Part shown: positions 9,552 to 18,865 of the stretch, piece after piece
Layout of the letters: each line of letters starts with the position of its first letter
How positions within the stretch are numbered: the stretch's first letter is position 1
Source of the DNA: Chitinophaga silvatica
Lineage (GTDB): Bacteria > Bacteroidota > Bacteroidia > Chitinophagales > Chitinophagaceae
NCBI RefSeq assembly: GCF_003419895.1
Contig: NZ_QPMM01000009.1
Location: forward strand, 186,001 to 250,000
Direction: 5' to 3'
Length of the DNA stretch: 64,000 nucleotides
Position numbers and translations under genes: made by a program
The notes under the pieces: generated by a model
The model's input: only the letters and a program-made list of their open reading frames with translations
Told to the model about the DNA's origin: nothing
Databases searched by the model: none

Positions 9552-10148
9552 TTAATTATTTATTCCAAAATACTTCAACACGGCATCATAATCATTGAAG
9601 TCTACTCCGGCCATTCTTGCCTTTACTCCACCAGGGATAAGGATATATCTATATTGGATGGATGTACTGAAGCCAAGAGATCCGCTGTTGTCATATGTGA
9701 ATCTTGTTAAAATTAGCTTACCTGTTGCCGGAATAAAGTTGAGCGTATTTGCTTTACCGCCTGCATAAGAGGTATAAGGCAATGGATAAACAGTACTGAT
9801 AAAATTCATATATACCAGTATGGTGCCGGATTGAACTATATCGCTGGTGAGTTTGGGCGCACTAATATAGCAGACTTTCAAATTTGAACCATCTATTGCG
9901 GAATCTTTGGCAGTAGTGGCAGATAGCCAATCTGAATAAATTACATTGGCAGTTCCTGTAGCGCCGGTTGCCCCAGTAGCCCCTGTGGCACCAGTAGCTC
10001 CGGTGGCACCATTCGTACCATTTGTGCCAGCTGCACCAGTGGCACCTGTAGGTCCTGCTGGCCCTTGAGGTCCTTCTTTCGAGCAAGAGGTAAAACTAAT
10101 TAGGATTACTGTTAGCAGTGCAAGTGTATAGATTAGATGTTTTCTCAT
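9552..10148 (-). CDS. Collagen-like repeat lipoprotein
   Basis: 198 residues. The N-terminal lipoprotein signal ends in SFTSC, with C22 the likely lipidated residue. A Gly-X-Y collagen-like tract of about 14 triplets follows (about residues 26-67): GPQ GPA GPT GAT GAA GTN GTN and then six GAT triplets. The C-terminal domain of about 130 residues is unrecognised and beta-rich. Bacterial collagen-like proteins form trimeric triple helices, so this one is probably a trimeric surface stalk carrying a globular head, although this is inferred. The identical GAT codon run is prone to slippage and may vary in length between strains. It is convergent with the RHS module and divergent from the next gene. 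Confidence 0.75.
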   Translation of the reverse strand: MRKHLIYTLALLTVILISFTSCSKEGPQGPAGPTGATGAAGTNGTNGATGATGATGATGATGATGTANVIYSDWLSATTAKDSAIDGSNLKVCYISAPKLTSDIVQSGTILVYMNFISTVYPLPYTSYAGGKANTLNFIPATGKLILTRFTYDNSGSLGFSTSIQYRYILIPGGVKARMAGVDFNDYDAVLKYFGINN

Positions 10149-10329
10149 AATTATAAAATTGACAAGGGTAATAGTGAGACAACAAAAATCCAGAAAAATG
10201 TATCATTTGGTTTTATGAAATGATTGTTGGTTGAATTTTTTTCGTAAGTGGTATAATTAATTGAAAAATCGATTATACCTTAAGGCATTTTCTATTTAAA
10301 ATCATTCGTTTTTTTACTATTTTTTACCT

Positions 10330-11292
10330 ATGAAAGTCTCATTAAAGACAATTGTCATTCCTGTTATTATTGCACTTCTTTTTCGCTTCGCTTTTGGCAT
10401 AAACTCATTAGACTCAATTTATTCTGTTATGTCTATTGCTTTCCTGGTTGGAGTACCAGTAGGGATTGGGGTGCTAACTGTTTATCTGTCGCCTTTGCAT
10501 TTGGTAGAAAAACCTTATTATAAAATATTAATGCCCTGGATACCAATACTTTTATTTTGTTTGATAACGCTTTTGTTTTTTATTGAAGGATGGGGGTGTT
10601 GGATAATGATCTTACCTGTTTTTTTATTATTTGCCTCAATAGGTGGTTATATCGGTGGGAAATTGAAACTTAGAAAGAAGAAGAGAGAAGAAGATATTTT
10701 TGTTTCCCTGATTGTATTGTTGCCCCTTATTATTTCACCGCTTGAACAATGGATTGGTTCAATACCAGGTACTTATAAAGCATATACGTATATTGATATC
10801 AACGCGCCAGCCGATAAGATATGGTCTAATGTAACCAGGGTAGGTGAAATACCTGAATCAAAAAATAAGGCTTCCATTACTAAGTTTCTTCAATTTCCCA
10901 GACCTATAAAAGCAGAGCTGAATTATGAGGGTGTTGGAGCCTCCAGGTCCGCTATTTTTTCAGGCGGATTAGTTTTTCATGAAACGGTACTGGAGTATGA
11001 ACATCAACATAAAATGACATTCAGCATAAAAGCATACCCTTATGAGATTCCTTCTACTACACTAGATAATCATATTGTTATCGGGGGGCAGTTCTTTGAT
11101 GTGCTTAACGGAACATATGAACTAGAGAAGTTGAGTGAAGCTACATACAGGCTTCACCTTTATAGTTACTTTAAACTCAATACTACTTTTAATTTTTATG
11201 CAAGCTATTGGGCAAGATGGATTATGAAGGATATTCAGAATAATATTTTACAGATAGAAAAAGAAAGGGCGGAGAATATGGTGCAAAAATAA
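10330..11292 (+). CDS. Membrane protein with C-terminal SRPBCC (START-like) domain
   Basis: 320 residues. The N-terminal half has about five hydrophobic helices (about 5-24, 32-52, 66-87, 90-108 and 124-143) with a basic loop (KLKLRKKKREE) near 111-121. From about 150 there is a polyketide-cyclase/SRPBCC-like domain: YKAYTYIDINAPADKIW, the usual first strand and helix of this fold, followed by curved-sheet-like strands to about 310. SRPBCC domains bind hydrophobic ligands. The ligand and role here are unknown. It is a stand-alone gene between the divergent collagen-like gene and a lipoprotein gene. Confidence 0.6.
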   Translation: MKVSLKTIVIPVIIALLFRFAFGINSLDSIYSVMSIAFLVGVPVGIGVLTVYLSPLHLVEKPYYKILMPWIPILLFCLITLLFFIEGWGCWIMILPVFLLFASIGGYIGGKLKLRKKKREEDIFVSLIVLLPLIISPLEQWIGSIPGTYKAYTYIDINAPADKIWSNVTRVGEIPESKNKASITKFLQFPRPIKAELNYEGVGASRSAIFSGGLVFHETVLEYEHQHKMTFSIKAYPYEIPSTTLDNHIVIGGQFFDVLNGTYELEKLSEATYRLHLYSYFKLNTTFNFYASYWARWIMKDIQNNILQIEKERAENMVQK

Positions 11293-11299
11293 ATCTGAT

Positions 11300-11307
11300 T
11301 ATCTTTG
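11300..11307 (+). promoter_or_regulatory. Candidate -7 element upstream of the lipoprotein gene at 11343
   Basis: TATCTTTG matches the Bacteroidota -7 consensus TAnnTTTG exactly and lies 35 bp before the ATG at 11343. I found no clear TTTG -33 element at the expected distance. Confidence 0.4.
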
Positions 11308-11342
11308 ACACCAATTAAATATACAGTAAACCCGTTTTTACT

Positions 11343-12203
11343 ATGAAATATATGTTATCCCTTTGCCTGCTTGCTGTACTGTTTGTAGTAGCTGCTTGTC
11401 AGAAGGAAATGTCTCATGCCGGAACTTCCAATCTTGGTTCTAATACTGGTACAGCTGTTGGAACTCTGAAAAATGATAATAATAATTGTTTACCTGCCAA
11501 TGTAGTCGGTACTTTCACTACAGGAACCCCCGTAAGCAACGATTCTTATATTGAAGTTAGTGTAAATGTAGCTGCTACAGGAACCTATGTAATTTCTACA
11601 AACACTGTAAATGGTGTTTTTTTCTCAGCTAAAGGAACTTTTTATCAGACTGGTATTCAAAAGGTACGACTTATAGGAAGTGGTACTTTCATCGGCGTTG
11701 CAGAAGTTCCATTTACCTATACATTCAACAAAGCTTCCTGCACCATTGGTATTCCTGTTGCTCAGGGTAGCAATGGAAATGGTGGAGATCCTAGTCCAGG
11801 AGGCGGTACTAGTGTAGGGGCAGGGCAATGGTCTTTAACCATCGATGGAAAAACATATAGTGGTAATAACTTACAGTATACTACAGTACCAAATATGCCG
11901 GTTGCCAGCATAACTGGGATGTCGAGCGATAATAAGTATGTTCTTATACTTTCTATTCCTCTAAAAGATGGTAAAGCAGTAGTAGGAGAATATTCTACAA
12001 ATTCCTCAGCAGCAGTTTTCGGATTCAGCGATGTAAGTGGCAAATTTAATTATACCAATGGAAGTGGAGAAAATCAGGAAATAAAAATCAAAATAACAAG
12101 TGTAAATGGTACTCAGGTTGCTGGTACTTTCTCAGGAGGAGCTGAGGATTTCATAAACGACAAGACGGTAACTGTTACCAATGGTCAGTTCAAAACAAAA
12201 TAA
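11343..12203 (+). CDS. Lipoprotein of unknown function
   Basis: 286 residues with a clear lipoprotein signal (LFVVAAC, C19 lipidated). The N-terminal half (about 48-140) is beta-rich with a repeated T/V pattern (GTFTTGTPVSNDSYIEVSVN). A Gly/Ser-rich linker (about 141-160) leads to a C-terminal domain of about 125 residues beginning QWSLTIDGKTYSG, a pattern seen in many uncharacterised Bacteroidota lipoproteins. No catalytic motif is visible. It is monocistronic: its own -7 element lies upstream and a strong terminator downstream. Confidence 0.65.
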   Translation: MKYMLSLCLLAVLFVVAACQKEMSHAGTSNLGSNTGTAVGTLKNDNNNCLPANVVGTFTTGTPVSNDSYIEVSVNVAATGTYVISTNTVNGVFFSAKGTFYQTGIQKVRLIGSGTFIGVAEVPFTYTFNKASCTIGIPVAQGSNGNGGDPSPGGGTSVGAGQWSLTIDGKTYSGNNLQYTTVPNMPVASITGMSSDNKYVLILSIPLKDGKAVVGEYSTNSSAAVFGFSDVSGKFNYTNGSGENQEIKIKITSVNGTQVAGTFSGGAEDFINDKTVTVTNGQFKTK

Positions 12204-12223
12204 ATACTTGCCATAATAATTTT

Positions 12224-12261
12224 AAAAAAGCCGCCTTAGCTTAGTAGAGGGCGGCTTTTTT
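12224..12261 (+). terminator. Rho-independent terminator after the 11343 lipoprotein
   Basis: The stem GCCGCC (12230-12235) / GGCGGC (12250-12255) is extended by a run of A residues pairing with the terminal T run (12256-12261). The T run followed by G (TTTG, 12259-12262) may double as the -33 element of the next gene. Confidence 0.85.
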
Positions 12262-12288
12262 GTTAGCACCTAAAGAATTGTATATTTA
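12259..12288 (+). promoter_or_regulatory. Candidate promoter of the ECF sigma factor gene
   Basis: TTTG (12259-12262), 18 bp of spacer, then TATATTTA (12281-12288), close to the TTTG / TAnnTTTG consensus. The same TATATTTA also occurs at 12931-12938, before the fecR gene. Confidence 0.4.
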
Positions 12289-12332
12289 GCCCGTTCAACT
12301 AATGATCTAAATCGCAAACTAGAGGTGTGGCT

Positions 12333-12884
12333 ATGTCTTTTGACGCGGAAAACAAAAACTACTGGGAGAATCTGAGAAAAGGTGAAAAACAGGCACTGTT
12401 TGCACTGTACAATAACACCTATTCCCATTTATTGCGATTTGGATTGAAAACCTGTGCAAACGACGAATTGGTAAAAGATTGTATTACCCAGCTATTTCTA
12501 CAGCTATGGAACAAGCACAAACAACTAAACCCCGTTACTAACGTTACTGCCTACCTGTTTACTGCCCTGAAACACCAACTATTAGACCAGCTGGAAATAG
12601 AACAAAAAATCCATAGTGCTATAGACAACCTGGCTGCCGAATCATTCGGTCAGGAATTATCGTATGAAGATATCATTATTCAGGGCCAGCACGATGAAGA
12701 ACAAAAACATCGCTTACAACTGGCTATGAAAATGCTCACCCCCCGACAAATGGAAATCGTAAGGCTCAAGTTTTTCGAAGGACTGTCTTATGACCAGATT
12801 GCTGCCCAAACTTCTCAATCGGTTAAAACTACCTACAATACTATCTATGACGCAATCAAAATCCTGAGAAAACATCTCAAATAA
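12333..12884 (+). CDS. FecI-like ECF RNA polymerase sigma factor
   Basis: 183 residues. ATG 12333 is chosen over GTG 12327 because AGAGG at 12321-12325 lies 7 bp upstream of it, a rare readable Shine-Dalgarno here. The sigma-2 region covers about 20-90 (DCITQLFLQLWNKHKQL) and the sigma-4 helix-turn-helix about 125-180 (LTPRQMEIVRLKFFEGLSYD then SVKTTYNTIYDAIKILR). In Bacteroidota such sigma factors are released by FecR-type anti-sigma factors when an STN-containing SusC binds substrate. Here the order sigma, FecR, SusC, SusD, cyanophycinase, isoaspartyl peptidase implies substrate induction of the locus. Confidence 0.93.
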   Translation: MSFDAENKNYWENLRKGEKQALFALYNNTYSHLLRFGLKTCANDELVKDCITQLFLQLWNKHKQLNPVTNVTAYLFTALKHQLLDQLEIEQKIHSAIDNLAAESFGQELSYEDIIIQGQHDEEQKHRLQLAMKMLTPRQMEIVRLKFFEGLSYDQIAAQTSQSVKTTYNTIYDAIKILRKHLK

Positions 12885-12953
12885 AAAAAGTTTGTTTTTT
12901 CCTAGGAAAAAGTCCGGAATTTCCCGTCTGTATATTTAAAGGCTGTTTCCTGC

Positions 12954-13991
12954 ATGAATTTTACCGATTATACAGTTGAAGACTTTGTATGTGACGAATC
13001 TTTCCAACGATTTTGCCTGGAAGATCCGGTTGCCGATTATCATTTCTGGAATAACTGGATTACTAGTCACCCTACCCGCAAAGAAACCATCGAAGCAGCA
13101 AAACAACTTGTACTGATCCTCTCTGCCCAGCAAGGCGGGAGACTAACACATTTACAGCACCTGAAAGATGGAGTTGAACGACATGATTTCCTCCAGGCTG
13201 CAATTGGTAATACTTCCTCCCGAACTGCCAGATGGAAATACTGGGCTGCAGCTGCTATACTGGGAATGCTTTTAGGAACCGCCTGGTTAATCAATCATAC
13301 CACCACACCACTTACCCCACTTTCACAAGAAAAGAGCAACATTATCAGTTCCGGAGCTATTCCGCGCAAATCGATGGTATTACCCGATGGCACTACTGTT
13401 GTATTAAGGTCGAATAGCGCACTAACCTTAGCTCCTGAATTTAATAAGACTAACAGGCAGGTAACATTAACGGGAGAAGCATTTTTCGAAGTTTCCATGC
13501 ATTCGGGATTTCCATTTACAGTTCATACCACTGCAATGGATATAAAGGTATTAGGCACTATTTTCAATATAAGTGCCTATCCTAATACCACAATTACTGA
13601 AGCATCCCTGTTTAAAGGCAAGATAGCTGTTCAGATAGCTGATCCTTCCACTCCACCTGTTATTTTAATGCCCAACCAAAAAATAGCCATTGGCAATATC
13701 AAACCATACTCAATTTCCACATTGGCGGCCGATCCTGTTAGCCATAAAGCTACTGAAATCGCGTGGGTACGTAACCGTCTGGAAATTGAAAATGAGCCAC
13801 TGGCCACCATCGCTGTTAAGCTAGGGAAGTGGTACGGTATACCTATCCAATTTGCTGATTCCTCAGTAAAGCAATACCGTTACTCCGGTACCTTCGAAAG
13901 CGAAACCATATGGAAGGCATTAGATGCATTGCAATTATCTTATCCATTCAGTTTCAAAATGGTAGATAGCACAATAATCATAAGTAAGTAA
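12954..13991 (+). CDS. FecR-family anti-sigma factor
   Basis: 345 residues. The cytoplasmic N-terminal region (about 1-85) binds sigma in this family. One transmembrane helix lies at about 95-112 (AAAAILGMLLGTAWLI). The periplasmic FecR domain (about 125-230) contains SMVLPDGTTVVLRSNSAL and GEAFFEVSMHSGFPFTVHT. The C-terminal DUF4974-type domain covers about 265-345 (LEIENEPLATIAVKLGKWYG). DUF4974 is the part expected to contact the STN domain of the SusC downstream. The pair forms the trans-envelope switch for this locus. A TATATTTA box at 12931 suggests it may also have its own promoter. Confidence 0.93.
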   Translation: MNFTDYTVEDFVCDESFQRFCLEDPVADYHFWNNWITSHPTRKETIEAAKQLVLILSAQQGGRLTHLQHLKDGVERHDFLQAAIGNTSSRTARWKYWAAAAILGMLLGTAWLINHTTTPLTPLSQEKSNIISSGAIPRKSMVLPDGTTVVLRSNSALTLAPEFNKTNRQVTLTGEAFFEVSMHSGFPFTVHTTAMDIKVLGTIFNISAYPNTTITEASLFKGKIAVQIADPSTPPVILMPNQKIAIGNIKPYSISTLAADPVSHKATEIAWVRNRLEIENEPLATIAVKLGKWYGIPIQFADSSVKQYRYSGTFESETIWKALDALQLSYPFSFKMVDSTIIISK

Positions 13992-14011
13992 TCAATCAAC
14001 CAAAATAAAAA

Positions 14012-14033
14012 GAGAGGTGCTGGCACACCTCTC
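14012..14033 (+). other. Hairpin between fecR and susC
   Basis: A perfect 8-bp stem GAGAGGTG / CACCTCTC with a 6-nt loop lies 20 bp after the fecR stop. No T run follows, so it is more likely an mRNA stability or processing hairpin than a terminator. It could set the expression difference between the regulator genes and the abundant SusC/SusD proteins. Confidence 0.5.
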
Positions 14034-14091
14034 CCGAAAATTGGCCTAGTAAACATCTGGAATGAATTATTAACTAAACCAAACCAAAGGT

Positions 14092-17000
14092 ATGTTAAAA
14101 CTTGTAATCCCGTCGAGGAAGGGGCATCCTGTTCCTGTCGGTAAACTGCTGCTAACTATGAAATTGACGGCCTTTCTTTTTTTACTCAGCTTACAGGTTC
14201 AGGCCACCTGCCTTGCACAGGAAACAATCACCGTGCAGGCAAAAGAAGTAAGCATCAGACAACTCCTCAAAACTGTGGAGCATCAATCTTCTTATCGGTT
14301 CGTATTTCATGATAAGACCTTGCCGGATAATAAAAAAGTAACTGTCACTGCTAAAGAAGCTTCCCTGGATGCTATTCTTTCCCAGGCTTTTGAAGGTACA
14401 AATCTGGCTTATTCTCTAAAAGATGATGGACTGGTTGTTGTATTTGCAGGGAAACCGATCGAACAAAGCAAAGCCGCTATTACCATAAAAGGGCTTGTTA
14501 CAGGTGCAGGAAATTTACCTCTGCCTGGTGTAACAGTTCGTGCTTTAGGTACTACTATTGGTACCAGTACCAACAATGATGGTACTTACTCACTGGAGGT
14601 ACCTGAAAGTACAGAATCTTTACAATTCTCGCTGGTTGGTTATATTACTCAGACGGTTGCCATACGCTCCCGCCAACTGATTAATATTTCCATGGAGGAG
14701 GATGTAAAAACACTGAATGCTATTACAGTTACCGGATATACCAACTATTCCAGAAATAAATCTGTAGCCGCTTCCGGAGTTGTAGGTGCTGAAAAAATTA
14801 CGCAGGTACCTATGGCTTCCTTCGATCAGATTCTTCAGGGGCGCGTACCCGGAATGGTAGTTGCCGCAGGTTCCGGACAACCAGGTGCCAGCGCAGCTGT
14901 TACAATTCGTGGGGTGGGAACACTCGGAGGTAGTTCCAGCGTATTATATGTAATGGACGGAATTCCGATTGAAGCTCAACAATTTCAAAGTATTAACCCT
15001 TCTGATATTGCTTCCGTTACTGTGTTGAAGGATGCCAGTGCCAAAGCTCTTTATGGTTCACGAGGCTCCAATGGTGTAATCGTTATTACTACCAAAAAAG
15101 GAAAATCCGGAAAAGTAGCGGTAGACTATAAATCACAATATGGCTTTTCTAATATGACCACTCCTAAATTCAAAATGATGAACTCCGCACAACGGATGCA
15201 ATTTGAGGAGGAAATAGGATTGGAAAGTGGCGAGGATATTGGCCCGGGTTGGACTTATTCCAAAAAAAATCCGGATTATGCTAATATGACACCTGAAGAA
15301 CAAAGAGAGGCCGATCACATTATCGATAGCCTAACTAATCATAATACCGACTGGCGTAAGATATTTCTTCAGAATGGAAAATTTCAGGAGCATCAGCTTA
15401 GTGCAAGTGGTGGAAATGAATTCGTAAAATTCTATAGTGCTGTCAACTATTTTGATCAGCAAGGTATTGCCAGAACCACCGGATTAAAAAGATATAGCCT
15501 CAAGAATAATCTCGACTTTACTGCCGGTAAATTAACCGCGAATCTAAATGTAGGACTGGCTTACTCCCAATCTACCTATATAGAGAAAGAAGCTACCAGC
15601 AGAGGTACCAATCCACTCGCCGCTGTTTATTATGCACTCCCTTACGAGTATCCGTATGCAGCAGATGGAACATTGGTAACAGGCTATAATGACGACATCT
15701 ACCCGGTACTCGATTATCGTGAAGGTAGTAATGCACTGGAAGCGATGCTGAATTCCTCCAATAAAATGGATCAGCTGAAAAGTATTATTGGGGGCTCATT
15801 AAACTACACTCTGGCAAAAGGACTAATCGCTAAAACCAGGGTAGGTATTGATTATGGACAGAATACAACTGTTCGTTTCGTGAACCCGGATTCTTATGCA
15901 GGATATAAAGAAATAGGTAAGAAAGGTAGTTATGCGGAAGGTGTAGCCAGCAATTTTTCAATTATCAGTACCTCCGGACTTACCTATTCCAATGTAATAG
16001 ATAAGCATGATTTTGAAGTTTCTGCATACTATGAGTTTCTGAAGAAGAACTACCGCTCTTCTAAATTCACCGGTTATGATATTGATGCAAGGTTGCCAAA
16101 TACTCCTGCGGGTATCAATCCCGGATCTTCATATCGTCCTGTAATTGGTGGTGGCCGTACTCAGAGTGCCCTGGCCAGCTATATGGGTGTTGGCCGGTAT
16201 ACCTACAATGAGAAATATACCTTCAATGCCAGCTATCGTTATGATGGTTCTTCAACGGTATCGCCGAATCACCGCTGGCATGGCTTCTATTCTGCCGGTC
16301 TGGGCTGGGAGGCTAAGAAAGAAGGTTTCCTTCAGGATGTTGGGTTTATTAATGATCTGCGTTTCAGAGCCAGCTATGGTACTTCTGCCAATCCTTTCTA
16401 TGGAGATGGCCCTTATACTTATTTCGCTACTTATGTTGCCAGACAGTATGGTGGACAAGCATCTATTATTCCTGAAACTCCTGGAAATCCTAACTACGAT
16501 TGGGAATATGCTAAAGAATTTAATGTCGGTTTCGACCTTGCCATCCTGAATAACAGAATTCGAATTGTAACGGATGTTTATAATAAGATTACTAACAACC
16601 TGTTTGTGAGTCAGCCTCTTTCTATTACCTCCGGTTTCTATACCCTGCCATTAAACACTGGCGCTATGCGTAACAGAGGTATTGAAATGGATGTACAGGC
16701 AGATGTATTAAAATTGCGCGACTTCACCTGGAACGTAGGATTCAACTTTGCCTATAATAAGAATGTGATCACCGATTTAGGGGATGCAGATGAATATCCA
16801 CAGGGAACTACCCAGATTGTAAGAGTAGGACTACCTTATGGCTCCCACTACGCACCTAAATGGGCAGGAGTTGATCGCGAGAACGGAGATCCATTATACT
16901 ACGACAGAAAAGGTAATAAAACCACAGAGTATAATGAAACAGAACTTAGCGTAGCTGAATTCGGAACATATATGCCTCCCTTTACAGGTGGATTTAATAC

Positions 17001-17445
17001 CGGATTTACCTATAAAGGTATTTATCTGAATGCCTTCTTCACTTTCGTTGATAAAGCAATGCGTTATCTGAACGAAGATTATTTCAACGAAAACAATGAC
17101 TTCGTTACCAGTAATCAAACTACCAGAATGTTATATAATCGTTGGAAAAAGAAAGATGATGATGCTTTGCTTCCACGTTATGGTACCGATAGAGGTTACA
17201 GTTCAAAGGATATACAAGATGCGTCTTATCTGCGCCTTAGAAATGTAAACATTGGATATAACTTCCCTAAATCTGTTATGTCGCGTATTCGTTGGGTACA
17301 GGGAATACAGGTATTTGCACAAGCTCAGAACCTGATTACATGGACTAAGTGGAAAAGCTTTGATCCGGAAGGGAACAATGGAGATGGCCGTTTCGATTAC
17401 CCAAGCGCCCGTACCTATACATTTGGTTTAAATGTTAATTTCTAA
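14092..17445 (+). CDS. SusC/RagA-family TonB-dependent transporter with STN signalling domain
   Basis: 1117 residues. The long N-terminus contains a signal peptide (LTAFLFLLSLQVQATCLAQ, cleavage near 42). Then come an STN domain (about 44-122, ITVQAKEVSIRQLLKTVEHQ), a carboxypeptidase-regulatory-like domain (about 130-207), a plug (about 224-340; QILQGRVPGMVV, SVLYVMDGIPIE, ALYGSRGSNGVIVITTKKG) and a 22-strand barrel ending in the expected aromatic residue (GLNVNF). The STN domain marks it as a transducer that signals to the FecR/FecI pair just upstream. It pairs with the SusD 11 bp downstream for TonB-driven import across the outer membrane. The enzymes downstream suggest an isoaspartyl peptide substrate, not a glycan. 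Confidence 0.95.
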   Translation: MLKLVIPSRKGHPVPVGKLLLTMKLTAFLFLLSLQVQATCLAQETITVQAKEVSIRQLLKTVEHQSSYRFVFHDKTLPDNKKVTVTAKEASLDAILSQAFEGTNLAYSLKDDGLVVVFAGKPIEQSKAAITIKGLVTGAGNLPLPGVTVRALGTTIGTSTNNDGTYSLEVPESTESLQFSLVGYITQTVAIRSRQLINISMEEDVKTLNAITVTGYTNYSRNKSVAASGVVGAEKITQVPMASFDQILQGRVPGMVVAAGSGQPGASAAVTIRGVGTLGGSSSVLYVMDGIPIEAQQFQSINPSDIASVTVLKDASAKALYGSRGSNGVIVITTKKGKSGKVAVDYKSQYGFSNMTTPKFKMMNSAQRMQFEEEIGLESGEDIGPGWTYSKKNPDYANMTPEEQREADHIIDSLTNHNTDWRKIFLQNGKFQEHQLSASGGNEFVKFYSAVNYFDQQGIARTTGLKRYSLKNNLDFTAGKLTANLNVGLAYSQSTYIEKEATSRGTNPLAAVYYALPYEYPYAADGTLVTGYNDDIYPVLDYREGSNALEAMLNSSNKMDQLKSIIGGSLNYTLAKGLIAKTRVGIDYGQNTTVRFVNPDSYAGYKEIGKKGSYAEGVASNFSIISTSGLTYSNVIDKHDFEVSAYYEFLKKNYRSSKFTGYDIDARLPNTPAGINPGSSYRPVIGGGRTQSALASYMGVGRYTYNEKYTFNASYRYDGSSTVSPNHRWHGFYSAGLGWEAKKEGFLQDVGFINDLRFRASYGTSANPFYGDGPYTYFATYVARQYGGQASIIPETPGNPNYDWEYAKEFNVGFDLAILNNRIRIVTDVYNKITNNLFVSQPLSITSGFYTLPLNTGAMRNRGIEMDVQADVLKLRDFTWNVGFNFAYNKNVITDLGDADEYPQGTTQIVRVGLPYGSHYAPKWAGVDRENGDPLYYDRKGNKTTEYNETELSVAEFGTYMPPFTGGFNTGFTYKGIYLNAFFTFVDKAMRYLNEDYFNENNDFVTSNQTTRMLYNRWKKKDDDALLPRYGTDRGYSSKDIQDASYLRLRNVNIGYNFPKSVMSRIRWVQGIQVFAQAQNLITWTKWKSFDPEGNNGDGRFDYPSARTYTFGLNVNF

Positions 17446-17456
17446 AACTGACTGCA

Positions 17457-18857
17457 ATGACTATTCGATATATAAAAAACAGCCTGATATTGGCAACATT
17501 GTTCCTGTCGGGTATTTTCGTTTCCTGTAATAAACAACTCGATTTATCACCAATTGATCAGATAGATCCTTCCAAAGCATTCAGAAATGTTGCTGATCTA
17601 AATGGTGGATTATTGGGTGCCTATGCGGGATTGAAAAATAACACTATTTATAACGTTTCATTAATTACAGATGAGTGCACCCGGCCCACCGAAAATAATA
17701 CAGGTGGAGGTATTGCAACTTATCGCTGGCAGATCCATCCAAGTAATACTACTGTTACTTCTTCCTTTGATGAAAATTATATTGCAATAGACAGAGTAAA
17801 CAGAGTGCTATCTGCTATTAATAAAGTAAAAGTAAAAGCCGATGAGGAAGAGCTGAGAAAGCAGTATCATGGCGAATTACTGGCACTTAGAGCTTATTGC
17901 CATCTCGAATTACTGCGTAGTTATGCCGAAACATATGAGCCACAAGCAATGGGCATTGCATATATGGATAGCTCCTACATTGGCAAGCCTTCACGCAACA
18001 GTGTTGCTGAAGTAATATCATTCATAGAGCGAGATCTGATTGCAGCAAAAAAATTAATTCCTGCATCATTTGATGATAATTCAAGAATTACATTAACTGC
18101 TGTATCGGCCATACAGGCTCGTGCAGCCTTGTATGCAAAAAAATGGAATGATGCCATTACATATGCTACCGAGGCAATAGATGCCATCCCATTAGCTACA
18201 TCTGCTCAGTTTCCTGAGATATGGAAAGATAATTCACAAGCCGAAGTGATTTGGAAATTAAAGCAGGTAGCCGGTGATGATCTTATCGGAAACCTTTATA
18301 CCAATTCTGGTGATGTTGTTTTGTATGCTCCTTCTTTTGAACTGATAAATCTGTTCGATAAAACCAATGACGTAAGATACAAGAGCTATATAAACGACGA
18401 TCCTCGTGCTCCGGGTAAATCGCAGTACCGTGTTAACAAATATAAAGGAACTACACAGGCAAATCTTGCAGATATCAAATTATTCAGAACCGGTGAAATG
18501 TACCTGATTCGTGCTGAGGCTATGGCAGAGGCAACAGGTGTTTCTGCAGGTACTAATGATCTGAACGAATTAAGAGCTATTCGTATTAATGGTTATACCA
18601 ATCAAACATTTGTTGATAAAGCAGCTTTAATCCTTGCGATATACGACGAACGCTTTAAAGAGCTTGCATTTGAGGGTCACCGGATGTTCGATTTACGCAG
18701 ACGCAATCTTCCTGTTACCCGTAACCCGGAAGACGCTATTAACGCCTCCGGAGCGGTGCTTATGAACCCAGGCGATAAAGGCTACGCTTTCCCGATCCCG
18801 GATTGGGAAACCAAAGCCAATAAAAACATGAAACAAAATCCTGCTTATCTTAAATAG
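17457..18857 (+). CDS. SusD/RagB-family surface substrate-binding lipoprotein
   Basis: 466 residues, starting 11 bp after susC. The lipoprotein signal ends GIFVSC (C24). The N-terminal SusD-like region (LDLSPIDQIDPSKAFRNVADL), the TPR-like helical core and the C-terminal RagB/SusD signatures (LFRTGEMYLIRAEA, ELAFEGHRMFDLRRR, YAFPIPDWETKANKNMKQNPAY) are all present. It is somewhat shorter than many glycan-binding SusDs. SusD proteins form the lid of the SusC barrel and capture the substrate. Neighbouring enzymes suggest the ligand is a peptide of beta-linked aspartate such as beta-Asp-Arg. Confidence 0.95.
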   Translation: MTIRYIKNSLILATLFLSGIFVSCNKQLDLSPIDQIDPSKAFRNVADLNGGLLGAYAGLKNNTIYNVSLITDECTRPTENNTGGGIATYRWQIHPSNTTVTSSFDENYIAIDRVNRVLSAINKVKVKADEEELRKQYHGELLALRAYCHLELLRSYAETYEPQAMGIAYMDSSYIGKPSRNSVAEVISFIERDLIAAKKLIPASFDDNSRITLTAVSAIQARAALYAKKWNDAITYATEAIDAIPLATSAQFPEIWKDNSQAEVIWKLKQVAGDDLIGNLYTNSGDVVLYAPSFELINLFDKTNDVRYKSYINDDPRAPGKSQYRVNKYKGTTQANLADIKLFRTGEMYLIRAEAMAEATGVSAGTNDLNELRAIRINGYTNQTFVDKAALILAIYDERFKELAFEGHRMFDLRRRNLPVTRNPEDAINASGAVLMNPGDKGYAFPIPDWETKANKNMKQNPAYLK

Positions 18858-18865
18858 AACCACTT

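Noticed and set aside
9862..10086. Cys/Trp-rich minus-strand frame of 74 codons inside the collagen-like gene
   Set aside because: It is the out-of-frame reading of the Gly-X-Y repeat DNA and has no independent support.
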